Assembly (NCBI GenBank): GCA_903909375.1
Contig: CAIVVM010000036.1
Location: 241,953 to 305,952, forward strand
Length of the DNA: 64,000 nt
Origin: an uncultured Alphaproteobacteria bacterium
GTDB taxonomy: Bacteria; Pseudomonadota; Alphaproteobacteria; Caulobacterales; Caulobacteraceae
Direction: 5' to 3'
The notes beneath the pieces were generated by a model. It was given only the letters and a program-made list of their open reading frames with translations. It was not told the DNA's origin and did not search any database. Numbering within the stretch: position 1 is the first letter of the stretch; each line of letters opens with the position of its first letter. This document shows positions 36,977 through 46,228 of the stretch, in pieces. Position numbers and translations under genes: made by a program.

Positions 36977-39661
36977 TCAAGCCAACAGGCCCTTCAGCCG
37001 ATAGAGCGCGTCCATTGCCTCCCGGGGGCTCATGCCGTCGGGGTCGAGTACCTGCAGCGCTTCCTCTACCTTGCTGGGACCATAGCGGGTCTCGGGTTCC
37101 GCGACGGCCGCAAACAAGGGAAGGTCGTCGAGATTGGCGGGACCTGAGGCTTCCTTCTCAAGACGTTCCAGCACCTGTCTGGCGCGCGTCACCACCCCGG
37201 GCGGCACACCGGCCAGTTTCGCCACCTGCACGCCATAGCTCCGATCCGCAGCGCCCGGGCCGGCCTCGTGCAGGAAGATCAGGTCGCCGTTCCACTCCTT
37301 GGCCCGCAGGCTGAGGTTTGAAACATGCGCCAGCCGGCCCTCCAGCACAGCCAGTTCGTGATAGTGCGTCGCGAACAGGGCCCGGCACCGGTTGGTCTCG
37401 TGCAGCGCCTCGGCGCAGGCCCAGGCGATGGCCAGGCCGTCGTAGGTGGCGGTGCCGCGGCCAATTTCGTCCAGGATCACCAGGCTGCGCGGGGTGGCCT
37501 GGGTCAGGATGGCAGCGGTCTCGACCATCTCCATCATGAAGGTCGAGCGGCCCCGGGCCAGATCATCACCCGCGCCGACGCGGCTGAACAGCCGGTCGAC
37601 CACGCCCAGGCGAAAGCGTTTGGCAGGCACGAAACAGCCGGACTGGGCCAGCACGGCCAGCAGCGCATTCTGCCGCAGGAAGGTGGACTTGCCGGCCATG
37701 TTCGGGCCGGTAACGATGGAGAGGCGAGGTCCGACGATGCCCGCGCCGTCCAGCCGGCAATCGTTGGGCGTGAACGCATCGCCCGCCCTTCGCACCGCAG
37801 CCTCGACCACCGGATGGCGGGCCGCCTCGGCCTCGAAGGCGGTGGAACGATCCAGGATCGGGCGGGTCGCGCCGACGTCGTCAGCCCATTCGGCCAGGGC
37901 CGCGCCGACATCGAGCGTGGCGGCGGCCTGCGCTGCGCCCAGAACATCGCGGGCGACCTCGGTCGCCGCCGATCGCCAGGCTTCGAAGGTCTCGAGTTCG
38001 ATGGCCAGCGCCCGCTCGGCGGCCTGGGCGATCTTCGCGTCGAGTTCAGCGAGTTCGACCGTGGTGAAACGGACCTGGTTGGCCAGCGTCTGGCGATGGA
38101 TGAAGGTCGCATTCAGCGGCGCAGTCATCAGCGGCTCCGCCGCCCTGGCTGTGGTCTCGACGAAATAGCCCAGAACGGCATTATGGCGGATCTTGAGGGA
38201 AACGCCGCTCTCGCCCGCCAGTTGCGCTTCGAGCGCGGTAATCACACGACGGCTGTCGTCGCGAAGTGCACGGGCCTGGTCCAGCTCGGGCCGGACGCCG
38301 GGCGCGACAAACCCCCCGTCCCGGGTCAGGGCCGGAAGATCCGCACCCAGACCGGTAACCAACAGGTCCCGGAAGGCCGCGAGTTGGGAAAGAAGGTTGA
38401 GGTCAAGCGCCGTGACCGCGGCGGCGATCTCGGCGGGCGGCTCGACCAGGGGCTCGCGCGCATCGGCGAACAGGCCGCAGACCGCCTCACCGATCCCCAG
38501 GCCGTCGCGCAGCGCACCGAGGTCACGGGGACCACCCCGGCCCAGCGCCAGTCGGGAGAGGCCGCGGGCCATGTCCGGCATGGCCCGGAGGGTCTCGCGC
38601 AGGCGCTGACGCTGGGGTCGCCGTTCGCAGAACCAGGCGACGGAATCCAGTCGCACATCAATCGCAGCAGGATCCAGCAAGGGCCGCGCAAGGCGCGTGC
38701 TCAACAGCCGTGCGCCCGGCGATGTAACCGTTCGGTCAATGGCCGCCGCCAACGAGCCTTCGCGGGCGCCGGAGGTGGCGCGCTCGATCTCCAGGCTGAT
38801 CCGGGTGGCCGGGTCGATCGTCATCACATCGGCCTCGCCCGCTCGACGCGGAGCCGACAGGACCGGGACACGGCCAGCCTGGGTGGTCTCCAGGTGTGCT
38901 GCGATCAGACCCAGAGCCGAGATCTCGGCGCCCGACAAGGGGCCGAAGCCGTCGAGAGTGTCGACGCCGTAAAGCCGCTTCAGCCGCGCCTCGGAGGCCC
39001 CCGGCTCGGCCAGCGCGCTGGGCATGGGTTGCACGAATCCACCCGCCGCCTTCAGGGCCTCGGAGACGGCGGCGTCCGCGAACAACCGGTCCGGAACCAG
39101 GATCTCGGACGGTCCCAGCGCCGCCAGCGCCGAGGCAAGCCCCCCCACCGTGATCGCGAAACACTCTACCTCGCCCGTGGAAAGCTCGACGCTGGCTACC
39201 GCCGCCGAACCCGCCCGGAACGAGACGGCAGCCAGCCGGTTTGCGCCGCGAGCATCCAGAAGGCCATCCTCGGTCAGGGTTCCCGGCGTCACGACCCGCA
39301 CGACATCGCGACGCACAACGGCCTTGGAGCCGCCCCGCCGTTTTGCGGTCTCCGCATCCTCGAGCTGATCGCAGACCGCCACCTTGAAGCCCGCCCGGAT
39401 CAGCTTGGCGAGGTAGGCTTCCATGGCGTGGGCCGGCACGCCGGCCATGGGGATCGGTGATCCGCCATGCTGGCCGCGCGCGGTCAGGGTGATCCCCAGG
39501 GTTGCGGCGGCCTTCTGGGCGTCTTCGAAGAACAGCTCGTAGAAATCGCCCATGCGGAAGAATACGAGCGCGTCCGGCTGGCTGGCCTTGGCCTGGAAAT
39601 ACTGGGCCATCACCGGGGTGGCGCCGGCGGCGTCTGGCGAAGGGGGGGTCTGGGCGTTCAT
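36977..39661 (-). CDS. mutS: DNA mismatch repair protein MutS
   Basis: An 894-residue mismatch-recognition ATPase. The start at MNAQTPPSPDAAGATPVMAQYF is preferred over a longer open frame. Mismatch-binding FFRMGDFYELFFEDA is near residue 40. The ATPase has Walker A GPNMAGKST, the switch DDLARGRSTFMMEM and Walker B LVILDEIGRGTATYDGLAIAW. The C-terminal helix-turn-helix EEALQVLDPDGMSPREAMDALYRLK is present. Length and all domains are complete. Confidence 0.98.
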   Translation of the reverse strand: MNAQTPPSPDAAGATPVMAQYFQAKASQPDALVFFRMGDFYELFFEDAQKAAATLGITLTARGQHGGSPIPMAGVPAHAMEAYLAKLIRAGFKVAVCDQLEDAETAKRRGGSKAVVRRDVVRVVTPGTLTEDGLLDARGANRLAAVSFRAGSAAVASVELSTGEVECFAITVGGLASALAALGPSEILVPDRLFADAAVSEALKAAGGFVQPMPSALAEPGASEARLKRLYGVDTLDGFGPLSGAEISALGLIAAHLETTQAGRVPVLSAPRRAGEADVMTIDPATRISLEIERATSGAREGSLAAAIDRTVTSPGARLLSTRLARPLLDPAAIDVRLDSVAWFCERRPQRQRLRETLRAMPDMARGLSRLALGRGGPRDLGALRDGLGIGEAVCGLFADAREPLVEPPAEIAAAVTALDLNLLSQLAAFRDLLVTGLGADLPALTRDGGFVAPGVRPELDQARALRDDSRRVITALEAQLAGESGVSLKIRHNAVLGYFVETTARAAEPLMTAPLNATFIHRQTLANQVRFTTVELAELDAKIAQAAERALAIELETFEAWRSAATEVARDVLGAAQAAATLDVGAALAEWADDVGATRPILDRSTAFEAEAARHPVVEAAVRRAGDAFTPNDCRLDGAGIVGPRLSIVTGPNMAGKSTFLRQNALLAVLAQSGCFVPAKRFRLGVVDRLFSRVGAGDDLARGRSTFMMEMVETAAILTQATPRSLVILDEIGRGTATYDGLAIAWACAEALHETNRCRALFATHYHELAVLEGRLAHVSNLSLRAKEWNGDLIFLHEAGPGAADRSYGVQVAKLAGVPPGVVTRARQVLERLEKEASGPANLDDLPLFAAVAEPETRYGPSKVEEALQVLDPDGMSPREAMDALYRLKGLLA

Positions 39662-39789
39662 GAACAGGCCGACGCTAGAGGATGACGTCGCGACCCGCAC
39701 CCCTTGAACCATCCCTGTCGAACGCCAAGCTGTGGATGGATGCCCGGCGAACCCAACGATACACGATTTCTGACTGTTCCGGCGGGGCC

Positions 39790-40737
39790 TCAGGCGGCGA
39801 CGGAGTTGACCGAGGTCAGGGACACGAACACGTCCTCCAGATCAGGGTCTTCCGTGGAGATATCCTTGATGTGTAGCCCGGCGGCGCGGACAGCGGCCAG
39901 GACCTGCTCCACGCTGGACTGGCCCGTGCGGTAGGTCACCGAGAAGCCGCCGGACTTCAGCAGTTTGGTCTCGAAGCCCGCCAGAGCCGGTGCGGCCGCC
40001 AAGGGTTGATCGGGGGTGACCAGCACCATGCGGGTGTCCATCCGCTGGAGCAACGTCGCGGTGGGTTCGCTGACTACGACCTGGCCCCTGTTGACGATCG
40101 CGATCTGGTCGCAAAGCTCCTGGGCCTCTTCCAGATAGTGGGTAGTGAGCACGATCGTCACACCCTTGCGATTCAGTTCCAGCACATAGTTCCAGAGCTG
40201 TTTGCGTAGCTCGACATCCACCCCAGCAGTGGGTTCATCCAGGATCAGCACTGGCGGATTGTGCACCATGGCCTTGGCCACCATCAGCCGGCGCTTCATG
40301 CCGCCCGAAAGCTGCCGCACATAGGCGTTGGCCTTGTCGGACAAACCCAGGGCGGCCAGCAGTTCATCGGTCCGCCGCTCGGACTTCGGCACGGCGTACA
40401 TGCCGGCCGCGACCTCCATGGACTCCTTGGGCGTGAAGAACGGGTCGGCGGCGATCTCCTGCGGCACCACCCCGATGGCGGCGCGTGCATCGCGCGGACG
40501 GCGATCGATATCGCGGCCCCAGATCAGGACCTCGCCGGATGTCTTCTGGCAAAGACCGGCCAGGATGTTGATGAAGGTCGACTTGCCCGCGCCGTTCGGT
40601 CCCAGCAGTCCGAAGATCGAGCCGCGGGGAATGGCCAGATCGATGCCTTTAAGGGCCTGCATCTCCGGCGTCGTCTTGGTTGCCGCATAGGTCTTGGTCA
40701 GGCCTCGGGCCTCGATGGCGTAATCCGGAAGGTCCAT
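39790..40737 (-). CDS. ABC-2-type transporter ATPase without an adjacent permease
   Basis: A 315-residue exporter ATPase. It shows Walker [17 protein letters not shown], signature [17 protein letters not shown], Walker [20 protein letters not shown], and the H-loop VLTTHYLEEAQELCDQ. It resembles the ATPase at 61539 closely in these motifs (for example SGGMKRR and [11 protein letters not shown]), so the two are paralogues. No membrane subunit is encoded on either side; mutS lies downstream and a zinc-finger gene is divergent. It may use a permease encoded elsewhere or share the one at 62462. Confidence 0.9.
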   Translation of the reverse strand: MDLPDYAIEARGLTKTYAATKTTPEMQALKGIDLAIPRGSIFGLLGPNGAGKSTFINILAGLCQKTSGEVLIWGRDIDRRPRDARAAIGVVPQEIAADPFFTPKESMEVAAGMYAVPKSERRTDELLAALGLSDKANAYVRQLSGGMKRRLMVAKAMVHNPPVLILDEPTAGVDVELRKQLWNYVLELNRKGVTIVLTTHYLEEAQELCDQIAIVNRGQVVVSEPTATLLQRMDTRMVLVTPDQPLAAAPALAGFETKLLKSGGFSVTYRTGQSSVEQVLAAVRAAGLHIKDISTEDPDLEDVFVSLTSVNSVAA

Positions 40738-40844
40738 GGGCGTCCTGAACTTGGGCCTGGTGCGTTGACGACGAAAGCCGCTGTCGCATACCTAGAGGTC
40801 AGCCTGCGCCGCGCCAAGCGGTTGGCTCGCAAGGTACGAAGATC

Positions 40845-41114
40845 ATGGCCCGCAAAGCTGCTGCAAAACCCTCGGCGCCCGCCCAGCCGGCCACATCGGT
40901 CCTCGGGCCTGCGCCTGAGGTGATCGCCGTCCACAGCCACCGGATCGCCTGCGATGGCGGTGGTGGCGCGCTGGGCCATCCGCGCGTTTGGCTGGAGATG
41001 GGCGAAGGAGCCTACGTGGAGTGCCCCTATTGCGATCGCCGTTTCGTGCCGGCGACCAGCGCGGACCATGGCCAGACAGCGCCGGGCGTCTACGAAGGCT
41101 CTGGCGGGCACTGA
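40845..41114 (+). CDS. Zinc-finger protein related to complex I subunit NDUFS6 (zf-CHCC)
   Basis: An 89-residue protein with a basic, disordered N-terminus (MARKAAAKPSAPAQPATS) and a zf-CHCC domain: IACDGGGGALGHPRVWLEMGEGAYVECPYCDRRFV. The expected ligands are C, H, C and C. In mitochondria the homologous subunit is needed for complex I assembly, and alphaproteobacterial forms accompany complex I as an accessory subunit. No nuo genes are in the window, so it is a detached gene. Confidence 0.9.
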   Translation: MARKAAAKPSAPAQPATSVLGPAPEVIAVHSHRIACDGGGGALGHPRVWLEMGEGAYVECPYCDRRFVPATSADHGQTAPGVYEGSGGH

Positions 41115-41269
41115 GCCAATAGGTCTGCAACGGGCGGTGAATCCGTCGCGTCAGGGCCAGGGGCGCGTAAGCCGGATTGTCTGAGGCTCGACGCTGAAGT
41201 GGGAAGAGTTGGCGGAGCCGGCCGGGCAGTCTAGCGCGTGTCCTCGGTCAGATACGCGTCATCCGCACC

Positions 41270-42388
41270 CTAAACCCTCAACGGCATCAGGATGTACTGC
41301 ACATCCGCATCGCCCGGATCCAGCACCAGGGCCGGGTCATTCGGGCCACCAAACCGCAGCTCCATGCTCCCGCCGGAAATCTGGTCGGTGATGTCCATCA
41401 GGTAGCGGGCGTTGAAAGACAGCTCGAAGGGGTCGCCGTCATAGTCGATCTCGAGCTCTTCGACCGCCTGACCGGCTTCCATGTTGCGCACGGTGAGCAC
41501 GACCCGACCGGCTTCGATGGCCATGCGGACGGACCGGCTCTTCTCGGCCGAGATGGTCGCAACGCGGTCGACGGCCTGGGCGAACACCTTGGCGTCGACC
41601 ATCACCATGCGCTGGTTGTCCTTGGGGATGACGCGTCCATAGTCCGGGAAGTTGCCATCAATGACCTTCGAGGTCAGGGCGGCCCCGCTGAGTTCCAGCC
41701 GGATCTTCTGGGGGCTGATCTGGACGTCGACGCTTTCGCCGGCGTCCTCCAGCAGGCGACGGGCCTCGTTGATGGTCTTGCGCGGCACGATTACGCCCGG
41801 CATGCCGACGGCGCCTTCCGGGGCGGGCATGTCGGCCAGAGCCAGGCGCGAGCCGTCGGTGGCCACGGCGCGAAGGCGAGCCTGGCCGTCGATCATCACG
41901 GTGTGGAGGTAGAGGCCGTTCAGATAGTAGCGGGTCTCTTCGCCCGAAATGGCGAAACGGGTCTTGTCGATCAGCCGGATCAAGTCGTTCACATCCACCG
42001 ACATGCGGCCAGAGAATCCTTCGGACGACATCACCGGGAAATCGCCGGCCGGAAGCACCGGCAGGTTGAAGCGACTGCGCCCAGCAGCCACCGTCAGGCG
42101 CGGGTCTTCGCCGGTGAAGCTGAGGGAGACGTCGGCGCCTTCCGGCAGTTTGCGCACGATCTCATAGAGGGTGTGCGCGGGCGCAGTGATCTGGCCGGGC
42201 TGGTCCACCTGGGCCAGGGCCTCGTCGATAATCTCCAGGTCCAGGTCCGTGGCGGAGAAGGTCAACCGGTCGCGGTCGGCCGACAACAGCACGTTCGACA
42301 GGATCGGGATGGTGTTGCGGCGCTCAACGGCGCTTTGCACGTGGCCCAGCGCCCGAAGCAGGGCGGCGCGTTCTATGGTCAGCTTCAT
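41270..42388 (-). CDS. dnaN: DNA polymerase III beta sliding clamp
   Basis: A 372-residue ring-forming processivity factor. MKLTIERAALLRALGHVQSAVERRNTIPILSNVLL is the conserved start, and the end PGDADVQYILMPLRV is the canonical clamp C-terminus. Length is standard. It is not beside dnaA or recF here, which suits the scattered replication genes of Caulobacteraceae. Upstream is the grpE-hrcA operon on the same strand. Confidence 0.98.
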   Translation of the reverse strand: MKLTIERAALLRALGHVQSAVERRNTIPILSNVLLSADRDRLTFSATDLDLEIIDEALAQVDQPGQITAPAHTLYEIVRKLPEGADVSLSFTGEDPRLTVAAGRSRFNLPVLPAGDFPVMSSEGFSGRMSVDVNDLIRLIDKTRFAISGEETRYYLNGLYLHTVMIDGQARLRAVATDGSRLALADMPAPEGAVGMPGVIVPRKTINEARRLLEDAGESVDVQISPQKIRLELSGAALTSKVIDGNFPDYGRVIPKDNQRMVMVDAKVFAQAVDRVATISAEKSRSVRMAIEAGRVVLTVRNMEAGQAVEELEIDYDGDPFELSFNARYLMDITDQISGGSMELRFGGPNDPALVLDPGDADVQYILMPLRV

Positions 42389-42477
42389 GTCGGTCCCGGC
42401 TCGCCTACACGCGCAAACGAATCACCTTCGCTCGCCCGCGCCCCGATCTGAAAGGGACTTGCGACATTAGCGGAAAC

Positions 42478-42504
42478 GCCGGGGCGGGGAAGTCCCCCTG
42501 CCCC
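42478..42504 (-). terminator. Hairpin after grpE
   Basis: GGGGCGGGGAAGTCCCCCTGCCCC can fold into a GC-rich stem just beyond the grpE stop. On the minus strand it is followed only by GGCGTTTCC, so the U-tract is poor. It is a possible terminator or transcript-end stabiliser. Confidence 0.4.
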
Positions 42505-42557
42505 AGAGATTCCCGGCGCCTGTGGACAGGCGGCGCGCGGGCTGTGGGTGGGACCGT

Positions 42558-43160
42558 TCAGGCCCGGGTATCGAAGCTTGCGCCGGCGTCGCGGCCCTCG
42601 TCTTCATCCCCGGCATAGGGGTTCGCCGGCGCAGCGGGCGCAGGCGCCTTGGCCGCCACCACCACCATCGCCGGGCGGACCAGCCGGCCAAGGAGTTCGT
42701 AGCCAGCCTGCATCACCTGAACGACGCCGCCGGGCGACACATCCGTGCCCGGCTGCTCCATCATGGCCTGGTGCTTGTGGGGGTCGAACTTCTCGCCCTG
42801 CGGCGGGTCGATCTTCTTGAGGCCGTTGCGCTCGAAGGCAGCCAGCAGTTCCTTGGCGGTCATCTCCACGCCAATGACGTAGTTCTTTACCGCAGGATCG
42901 CCGCTCTCGGTCGGGGCGGCAGCGGTCGCGCGGTCAAGGTTGTCGGCGACGCGCAGCAGATCAGTGGCGAACTTCTGGATGGCGTAGGCTCGAGCGTCAT
43001 TCGCCTCACGCTCGGCGCGGCGCTTGGTATTCTCGGCGTCTGCGGCGTAGCGCAGTACCTGTTCCTTCAGCGCCTGAACCTCAGTCTGCAGCGCCTCGAC
43101 CTCGGCATCGACGGAGGGGGTGTCGGCTTCCCAGTTTGCGGGGGTATCGTTCTCGGACAT
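42558..43160 (-). CDS. grpE: Nucleotide exchange factor GrpE
   Basis: A 200-residue co-chaperone that exchanges ADP for ATP on DnaK. The long coiled-coil is at 20-75 (EVEALQTEVQALKEQVLRYAADAENTKRRAERE), followed by the beta-domain motif EKFDPHKHQAMMEQPGTDVSPGGVVQVMQAGYELLGRLVRPAMVVVA. It lies 15 nt after hrcA, forming the conserved hrcA-grpE operon. Confidence 0.97.
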   Translation of the reverse strand: MSENDTPANWEADTPSVDAEVEALQTEVQALKEQVLRYAADAENTKRRAEREANDARAYAIQKFATDLLRVADNLDRATAAAPTESGDPAVKNYVIGVEMTAKELLAAFERNGLKKIDPPQGEKFDPHKHQAMMEQPGTDVSPGGVVQVMQAGYELLGRLVRPAMVVVAAKAPAPAAPANPYAGDEDEGRDAGASFDTRA

Positions 43161-43174
43161 CTCGTCTCAATTCT

Positions 43175-44242
43175 TCATGTGTTCATCACCTGGCCAAGAA
43201 CGCGGGCGGTATAGTCCACCAGCGGGATGACCCGGGCGTAGTTCAGGCGGGCGGGTCCGATCACGCCGATCGCGCCGACCACCCGTTGTGAGCCCGTCAT
43301 ATAGGGCGCTGCGATCACAGCGGAACCCGAAAGCGAGAACAACCGCGTTTCAGCCCCGATGAAGATGCGCATGCCCTGACCGTCACGCACCCCATCCAGC
43401 AGGCCGATCAGCTGCTCTTTCTGCTCCAGATCCTCGAACAGCGAGCGCACGCGCTCCAGATCATCGATGGCCTGGGTGTCCTCCAGCAGGTTGGCGCGGC
43501 CACGAACAATCAGGGCGCGGTCAGCTGCCTCGCCGCCGCCCCAGGCCGCCAGGCCATCCTCGACCAGCCGCGCGGCAGTGTCGTTGAGCTCGCGACGGGC
43601 CAGATCCAGTTCGCCGCGAAGATCGGCCTTGGTTTCGCCGAGTGTACGGCCACGCATGCGGGCGTTGAGGAAGTTGGAGGCTTCCTGCAGGGCCGATGGT
43701 GTGACGCCGGCAGGCTGGCGGATCAGCCGATTCTCCACCACCCCATCGTCAAACACCATGATCGCCAGCGTCCGGTCGCCGGACAGCGGCACGAATTCCA
43801 CGTGGCTGACGCCCGCATCACGCACGGGCGTGACAACGACCGCAGCGCCGCCCGCCAGCCCCGACAGGATCAACGAGGCTTCGTTGAGCGCATCCTCGTA
43901 GTTGCGGCCATGCGCGAGCAGCCGGGTTTCAATCTCGCGGCGCTCATCGCCGCCGATGTCGCCCACCTCCAGCAGTCCGTCGACAAAGAGGCGCAGGCCC
44001 GCATGCGTCGGAAGACGTCCGGCGCTGGAATGCGGCGCGCCAAGCAGGCCCAGTTGCGTCAGATCCTGCATGGTGTTGCGGATCGAGGCGGGCGACAGTG
44101 ACACCCCGCCCCGCGACAGGGTGCGAGAGCCCACCGGCTCGCCGGTCTCCAGATAGCCCTCGACGATGCGGCGGAATATGTCGCGGGCGCGGGCGTCCAT
44201 GTCGACGAGCGAAGGGCCACGGGCAAACAGGGATGGGTTCAC
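43175..44242 (-). CDS. hrcA: Heat-inducible transcription repressor HrcA
   Basis: A 355-residue repressor of heat-shock genes such as groESL, which it binds at CIRCE elements. The GTG at 44242 ([44 protein letters not shown]) gives the usual length. The rest of the 461-residue open frame runs antisense through rph and is rejected. It has an N-terminal winged helix, then the IF-GAF domain ([26 protein letters not shown]). It is divergent from rph. No CIRCE sequence (TTAGCACTC-N9-GAGTGCTAA) is seen in the 105-bp intergenic region. Confidence 0.95.
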   Translation of the reverse strand: MNPSLFARGPSLVDMDARARDIFRRIVEGYLETGEPVGSRTLSRGGVSLSPASIRNTMQDLTQLGLLGAPHSSAGRLPTHAGLRLFVDGLLEVGDIGGDERREIETRLLAHGRNYEDALNEASLILSGLAGGAAVVVTPVRDAGVSHVEFVPLSGDRTLAIMVFDDGVVENRLIRQPAGVTPSALQEASNFLNARMRGRTLGETKADLRGELDLARRELNDTAARLVEDGLAAWGGGEAADRALIVRGRANLLEDTQAIDDLERVRSLFEDLEQKEQLIGLLDGVRDGQGMRIFIGAETRLFSLSGSAVIAAPYMTGSQRVVGAIGVIGPARLNYARVIPLVDYTARVLGQVMNT

Positions 44243-44315
44243 GGGATGCGGCAGGGGTCCCTCGCGGCCCCCATGGACGGGGCCTTTCGGATACAGGATA
44301 AGCGCGACCCTCAGC

Positions 44316-44330
44316 GGCGCAAGCTGCGCC
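44316..44330. promoter_or_regulatory. Palindrome in the hrcA/rph intergenic region
   Basis: GGCGCA-AGC-TGCGCC is a perfect inverted repeat with 6-bp arms, 18 nt upstream of the rph ATG and 74 nt upstream of the hrcA GTG. It may be an operator or a leader hairpin. It does not resemble CIRCE. Confidence 0.3.
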
Positions 44331-44347
44331 CACAAGAGTCTTTTTCC

Positions 44348-45064
44348 ATGCGCCCCTCCGAACGCACTCCCGAACTGCTGCGGCCCATCACCCTGGAGAC
44401 GGCGGTCACCCGCTATGCCGAGGGTTCGTGCCTGATCACGGCCGGGCACACGAAGGTGCTGGTGACGGCCAGCCTGGAGGAAGGCGTCCCCGGATTTTTG
44501 CGCGGCAAGGGCCAGGGCTGGGTGACGGCCGAGTACGGCATGCTCCCGAGGGCCACCCATACGCGAGGCCGGCGCGAGGCCGCCCAGGGCAAACAGTCGG
44601 GCCGCACACAGGAGATTCAGCGCCTGATTGGTCGGTCGCTTCGCGCCGTCACGGACATGAAGGCGCTGGGTGAGCGCCAGATCACTGTGGACTGCGATGT
44701 GCTGCAGGCGGACGGCGGCACGCGCACCGCCTCCATCACGGGCGCCTGGGTGGCGCTGCGACTGGCGACGAAATACCTGCTGGATGAGGGCGTGATCACC
44801 ACCGACCCGATCCTCGACCAGGTGGCGGCTGTTAGCTGCGGGATCTTCAATGGGACGCCGGTGCTGGATCTCGACTACGAGGAGGATTCCAACGCCGAGG
44901 CGGATTCCAACTTCGTGCTGACCGGCTCGGGATCGATTGTTGAGGTTCAGGCGACCGGCGAGAAGCGTGGGTTCAGCCAGGGGGAATTTGACGAACTGTT
45001 TTCACTGGCCCGCAAGGGCATCGGTGAGTTGTGCGCGCTGCAGAAGGCGGCGGTCGGGGGTTAG
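44348..45064 (+). CDS. rph: Ribonuclease PH
   Basis: A 238-residue phosphorolytic 3'-5' exoribonuclease that trims tRNA 3' ends. [45 protein letters not shown] sets the start at 44348. [24 protein letters not shown] and [17 protein letters not shown] contain phosphate- and RNA-binding arginines, and [22 protein letters not shown] and [21 protein letters not shown] complete the core. In related genomes, from memory, rdgB and hemW follow directly. Here a 1.4-kb islet separates them. Confidence 0.97.
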   Translation: MRPSERTPELLRPITLETAVTRYAEGSCLITAGHTKVLVTASLEEGVPGFLRGKGQGWVTAEYGMLPRATHTRGRREAAQGKQSGRTQEIQRLIGRSLRAVTDMKALGERQITVDCDVLQADGGTRTASITGAWVALRLATKYLLDEGVITTDPILDQVAAVSCGIFNGTPVLDLDYEEDSNAEADSNFVLTGSGSIVEVQATGEKRGFSQGEFDELFSLARKGIGELCALQKAAVGG

Positions 45065-45085
45065 GCCCGACCGCGCGCATCAGGT

Positions 45086-45190
45086 TCAGAAGAATACGTA
45101 GAAACGCATGGCCGAAGCCGGCAGGCGCTCCAGTTCACGCGCCAGCGGCGCGAACATCGCATCCAGAAGTTTTTCGATCAGGGCGACCAT
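45086..45190 (-). CDS. Possible 34-residue small protein
   Basis: The ATG at 45188-45190 is preceded by GGAGG with a 10-nt gap, a strong ribosome-binding site. It opens a frame for MVALIEKLLDAMFAPLAREL followed by ERLPASAMRFYVFF, which looks like an amphipathic helix with a hydrophobic end. A longer frame exists from a GTG at 45274. The ribosome-binding site, and a palindrome-like CATTG...CAATG with GTGCAGTGCAA just upstream, argue for a real short gene in the regulatory islet. No homologue is known to me. Confidence 0.4.
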   Translation of the reverse strand: MVALIEKLLDAMFAPLARELERLPASAMRFYVFF

Positions 45191-45204
45191 TTGAGTCACG
45201 CCTC

Positions 45205-45323
45205 CATTGTGCAGTGCAATGAGCCCCAGATGGGCGTGAGCTGCTGTCAGATCAAGGGTTTTCGCTAAACCCACAGGGATTCCCGCTGCATTGCGGGAAC
45301 GAGTTGCCGCAATGCAACATCGC
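45205..45323. promoter_or_regulatory. Cluster of TGCANTGCA-type palindromes downstream of the XRE gene
   Basis: Three related 11-mers occur here: GTGCAGTGCAA (45209-45219), CTGCATTGCGG (45286-45296, within the hairpin TTCCCGC-TGCATT-GCGGGAA at 45280-45299) and CCGCAATGCAA (45307-45317). The 14-mer GCAATGCAACATCG (45309-45322) recurs exactly at 46467-46480. The region lies between the XRE stop and the small ORF at 45086, so it can serve as that ORF's control region. The 45280 hairpin could also terminate the XRE transcript. Confidence 0.55.
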
Positions 45324-45324
45324 G

Positions 45325-45564
45325 CTAATCGGGCTCGTCATCCAGTGGCCCGTCTTCTGACCCGGCCTCATAGATCAGCAGATCGCCGGGCTGACAGTCC
45401 AGCTCCCGGCAGAGCGCGGCCAGGGTCGAAAACCGGACGGCGCGGGCCTTGCCGGTCTTCAGGATCGACAGATTGGCGATGGTCACCCCCACACGGTCGG
45501 CAAGTTCGGTGAGCGACATCCGGCGGTCCAGCAGGACGCGGTCGAGATTGACGCGGATCGGCAT
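45325..45564 (-). CDS. Small XRE/Cro-type regulator paired with DUF2975 (YozG-like)
   Basis: A 79-residue protein that is essentially one helix-turn-helix domain: MPIRVNLDRVLLDRRMSLTELADRVGVTIANLSILKTGKARAVRFSTLAALCRELDCQPGDLLIYE. This is the YozG-like regulator usually encoded beside a DUF2975 membrane protein, as here (14-nt gap). The repeated TGCANTGCA palindromes at both ends of the islet are its most likely binding sites; that is inference. Confidence 0.9.
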   Translation of the reverse strand: MPIRVNLDRVLLDRRMSLTELADRVGVTIANLSILKTGKARAVRFSTLAALCRELDCQPGDLLIYEAGSEDGPLDDEPD

Positions 45565-45578
45565 GCTTGTCGTCTCCG

Positions 45579-46118
45579 CTAGATGGTCAGCTCGGCTTCG
45601 CGGCGCAGGCGTGCGCCTTCGCGGAACACCTCCGCCAGGACGAAGACGACAAGAACGGAAAACCAGGCGGTAAGGCTGAGCGACGGCTCCACGCGGTCAA
45701 GGCCCGGAAACACCCACACACTCAACGCCCAGAAGGCGTAGCGGCCCAGTTCCAGCGCGGCCAGCATCAGACCGATCAGCCGCAGGCGCGCCACATTGTC
45801 TGGATGAAATGGGTCGCCCGCTGTCAGCGTCATGAAAATGCGCCGGAGAGACCCCACGATAACGAGGATGGCGGCAAGATAGAGGTCCGCGGACGCAAGT
45901 GAGCGCAAAATGTTTGCGCCGTTGGCGAGAAGCTTGGTGATGTCGGCGTCTGGAGCGCCATCGGCGCCAGTCCGAAGGCCGATCACGAGATCAGGATTGA
46001 ACCTGACCAGGAGCGCAACCAGCGTCACAACGCTGAGGATCGCGAGGCTGGTCCAGAGGGCGGCGAAAACGACGTCCAGGATGACTTTCAGAAAGCTCGA
46101 AACAGAGCCAGGTCCCAT
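45579..46118 (-). CDS. DUF2975 membrane protein
   Basis: A 179-residue inner-membrane protein with four hydrophobic segments: [71 protein letters not shown] and [36 protein letters not shown] is the DUF2975 signature. The start [14 protein letters not shown] (46118) is chosen because the upstream part of the open frame is arginine/proline-rich out-of-frame sequence. It is coupled with the XRE gene. The function of the pair is unknown. Confidence 0.9.
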   Translation of the reverse strand: MGPGSVSSFLKVILDVVFAALWTSLAILSVVTLVALLVRFNPDLVIGLRTGADGAPDADITKLLANGANILRSLASADLYLAAILVIVGSLRRIFMTLTAGDPFHPDNVARLRLIGLMLAALELGRYAFWALSVWVFPGLDRVEPSLSLTAWFSVLVVFVLAEVFREGARLRREAELTI

Positions 46119-46228
46119 GGCGCGCAATGTCGACGGCTCCCATTCGTGGGTATGGATCCGCCGCGGCGCCGAGTGTGGCCGGCAACCGGGGCGGATCGGA
46201 CGAACCCCATAAGTATCAGGGTCGTGTC

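Noticed and set aside
37325-39460. 711-residue plus-strand ORF opposite mutS
   Set aside because: Shadow of mutS; no domain features and biased composition.
41115-41269. Possible tRNA or small RNA gene between the zinc-finger gene and dnaN
   Set aside because: No cloverleaf or T-loop consensus could be traced; nothing supportable seen in these 155 bases.
41270-42388. Replication origin near dnaN
   Set aside because: No dnaA, no cluster of DnaA boxes and no AT-rich unwinding region; dnaN is remote from the origin in Caulobacteraceae.
44243-44347. CIRCE element for HrcA
   Set aside because: The region was read on both strands for TTAGCACTC-N9-GAGTGCTAA and nothing close was found.
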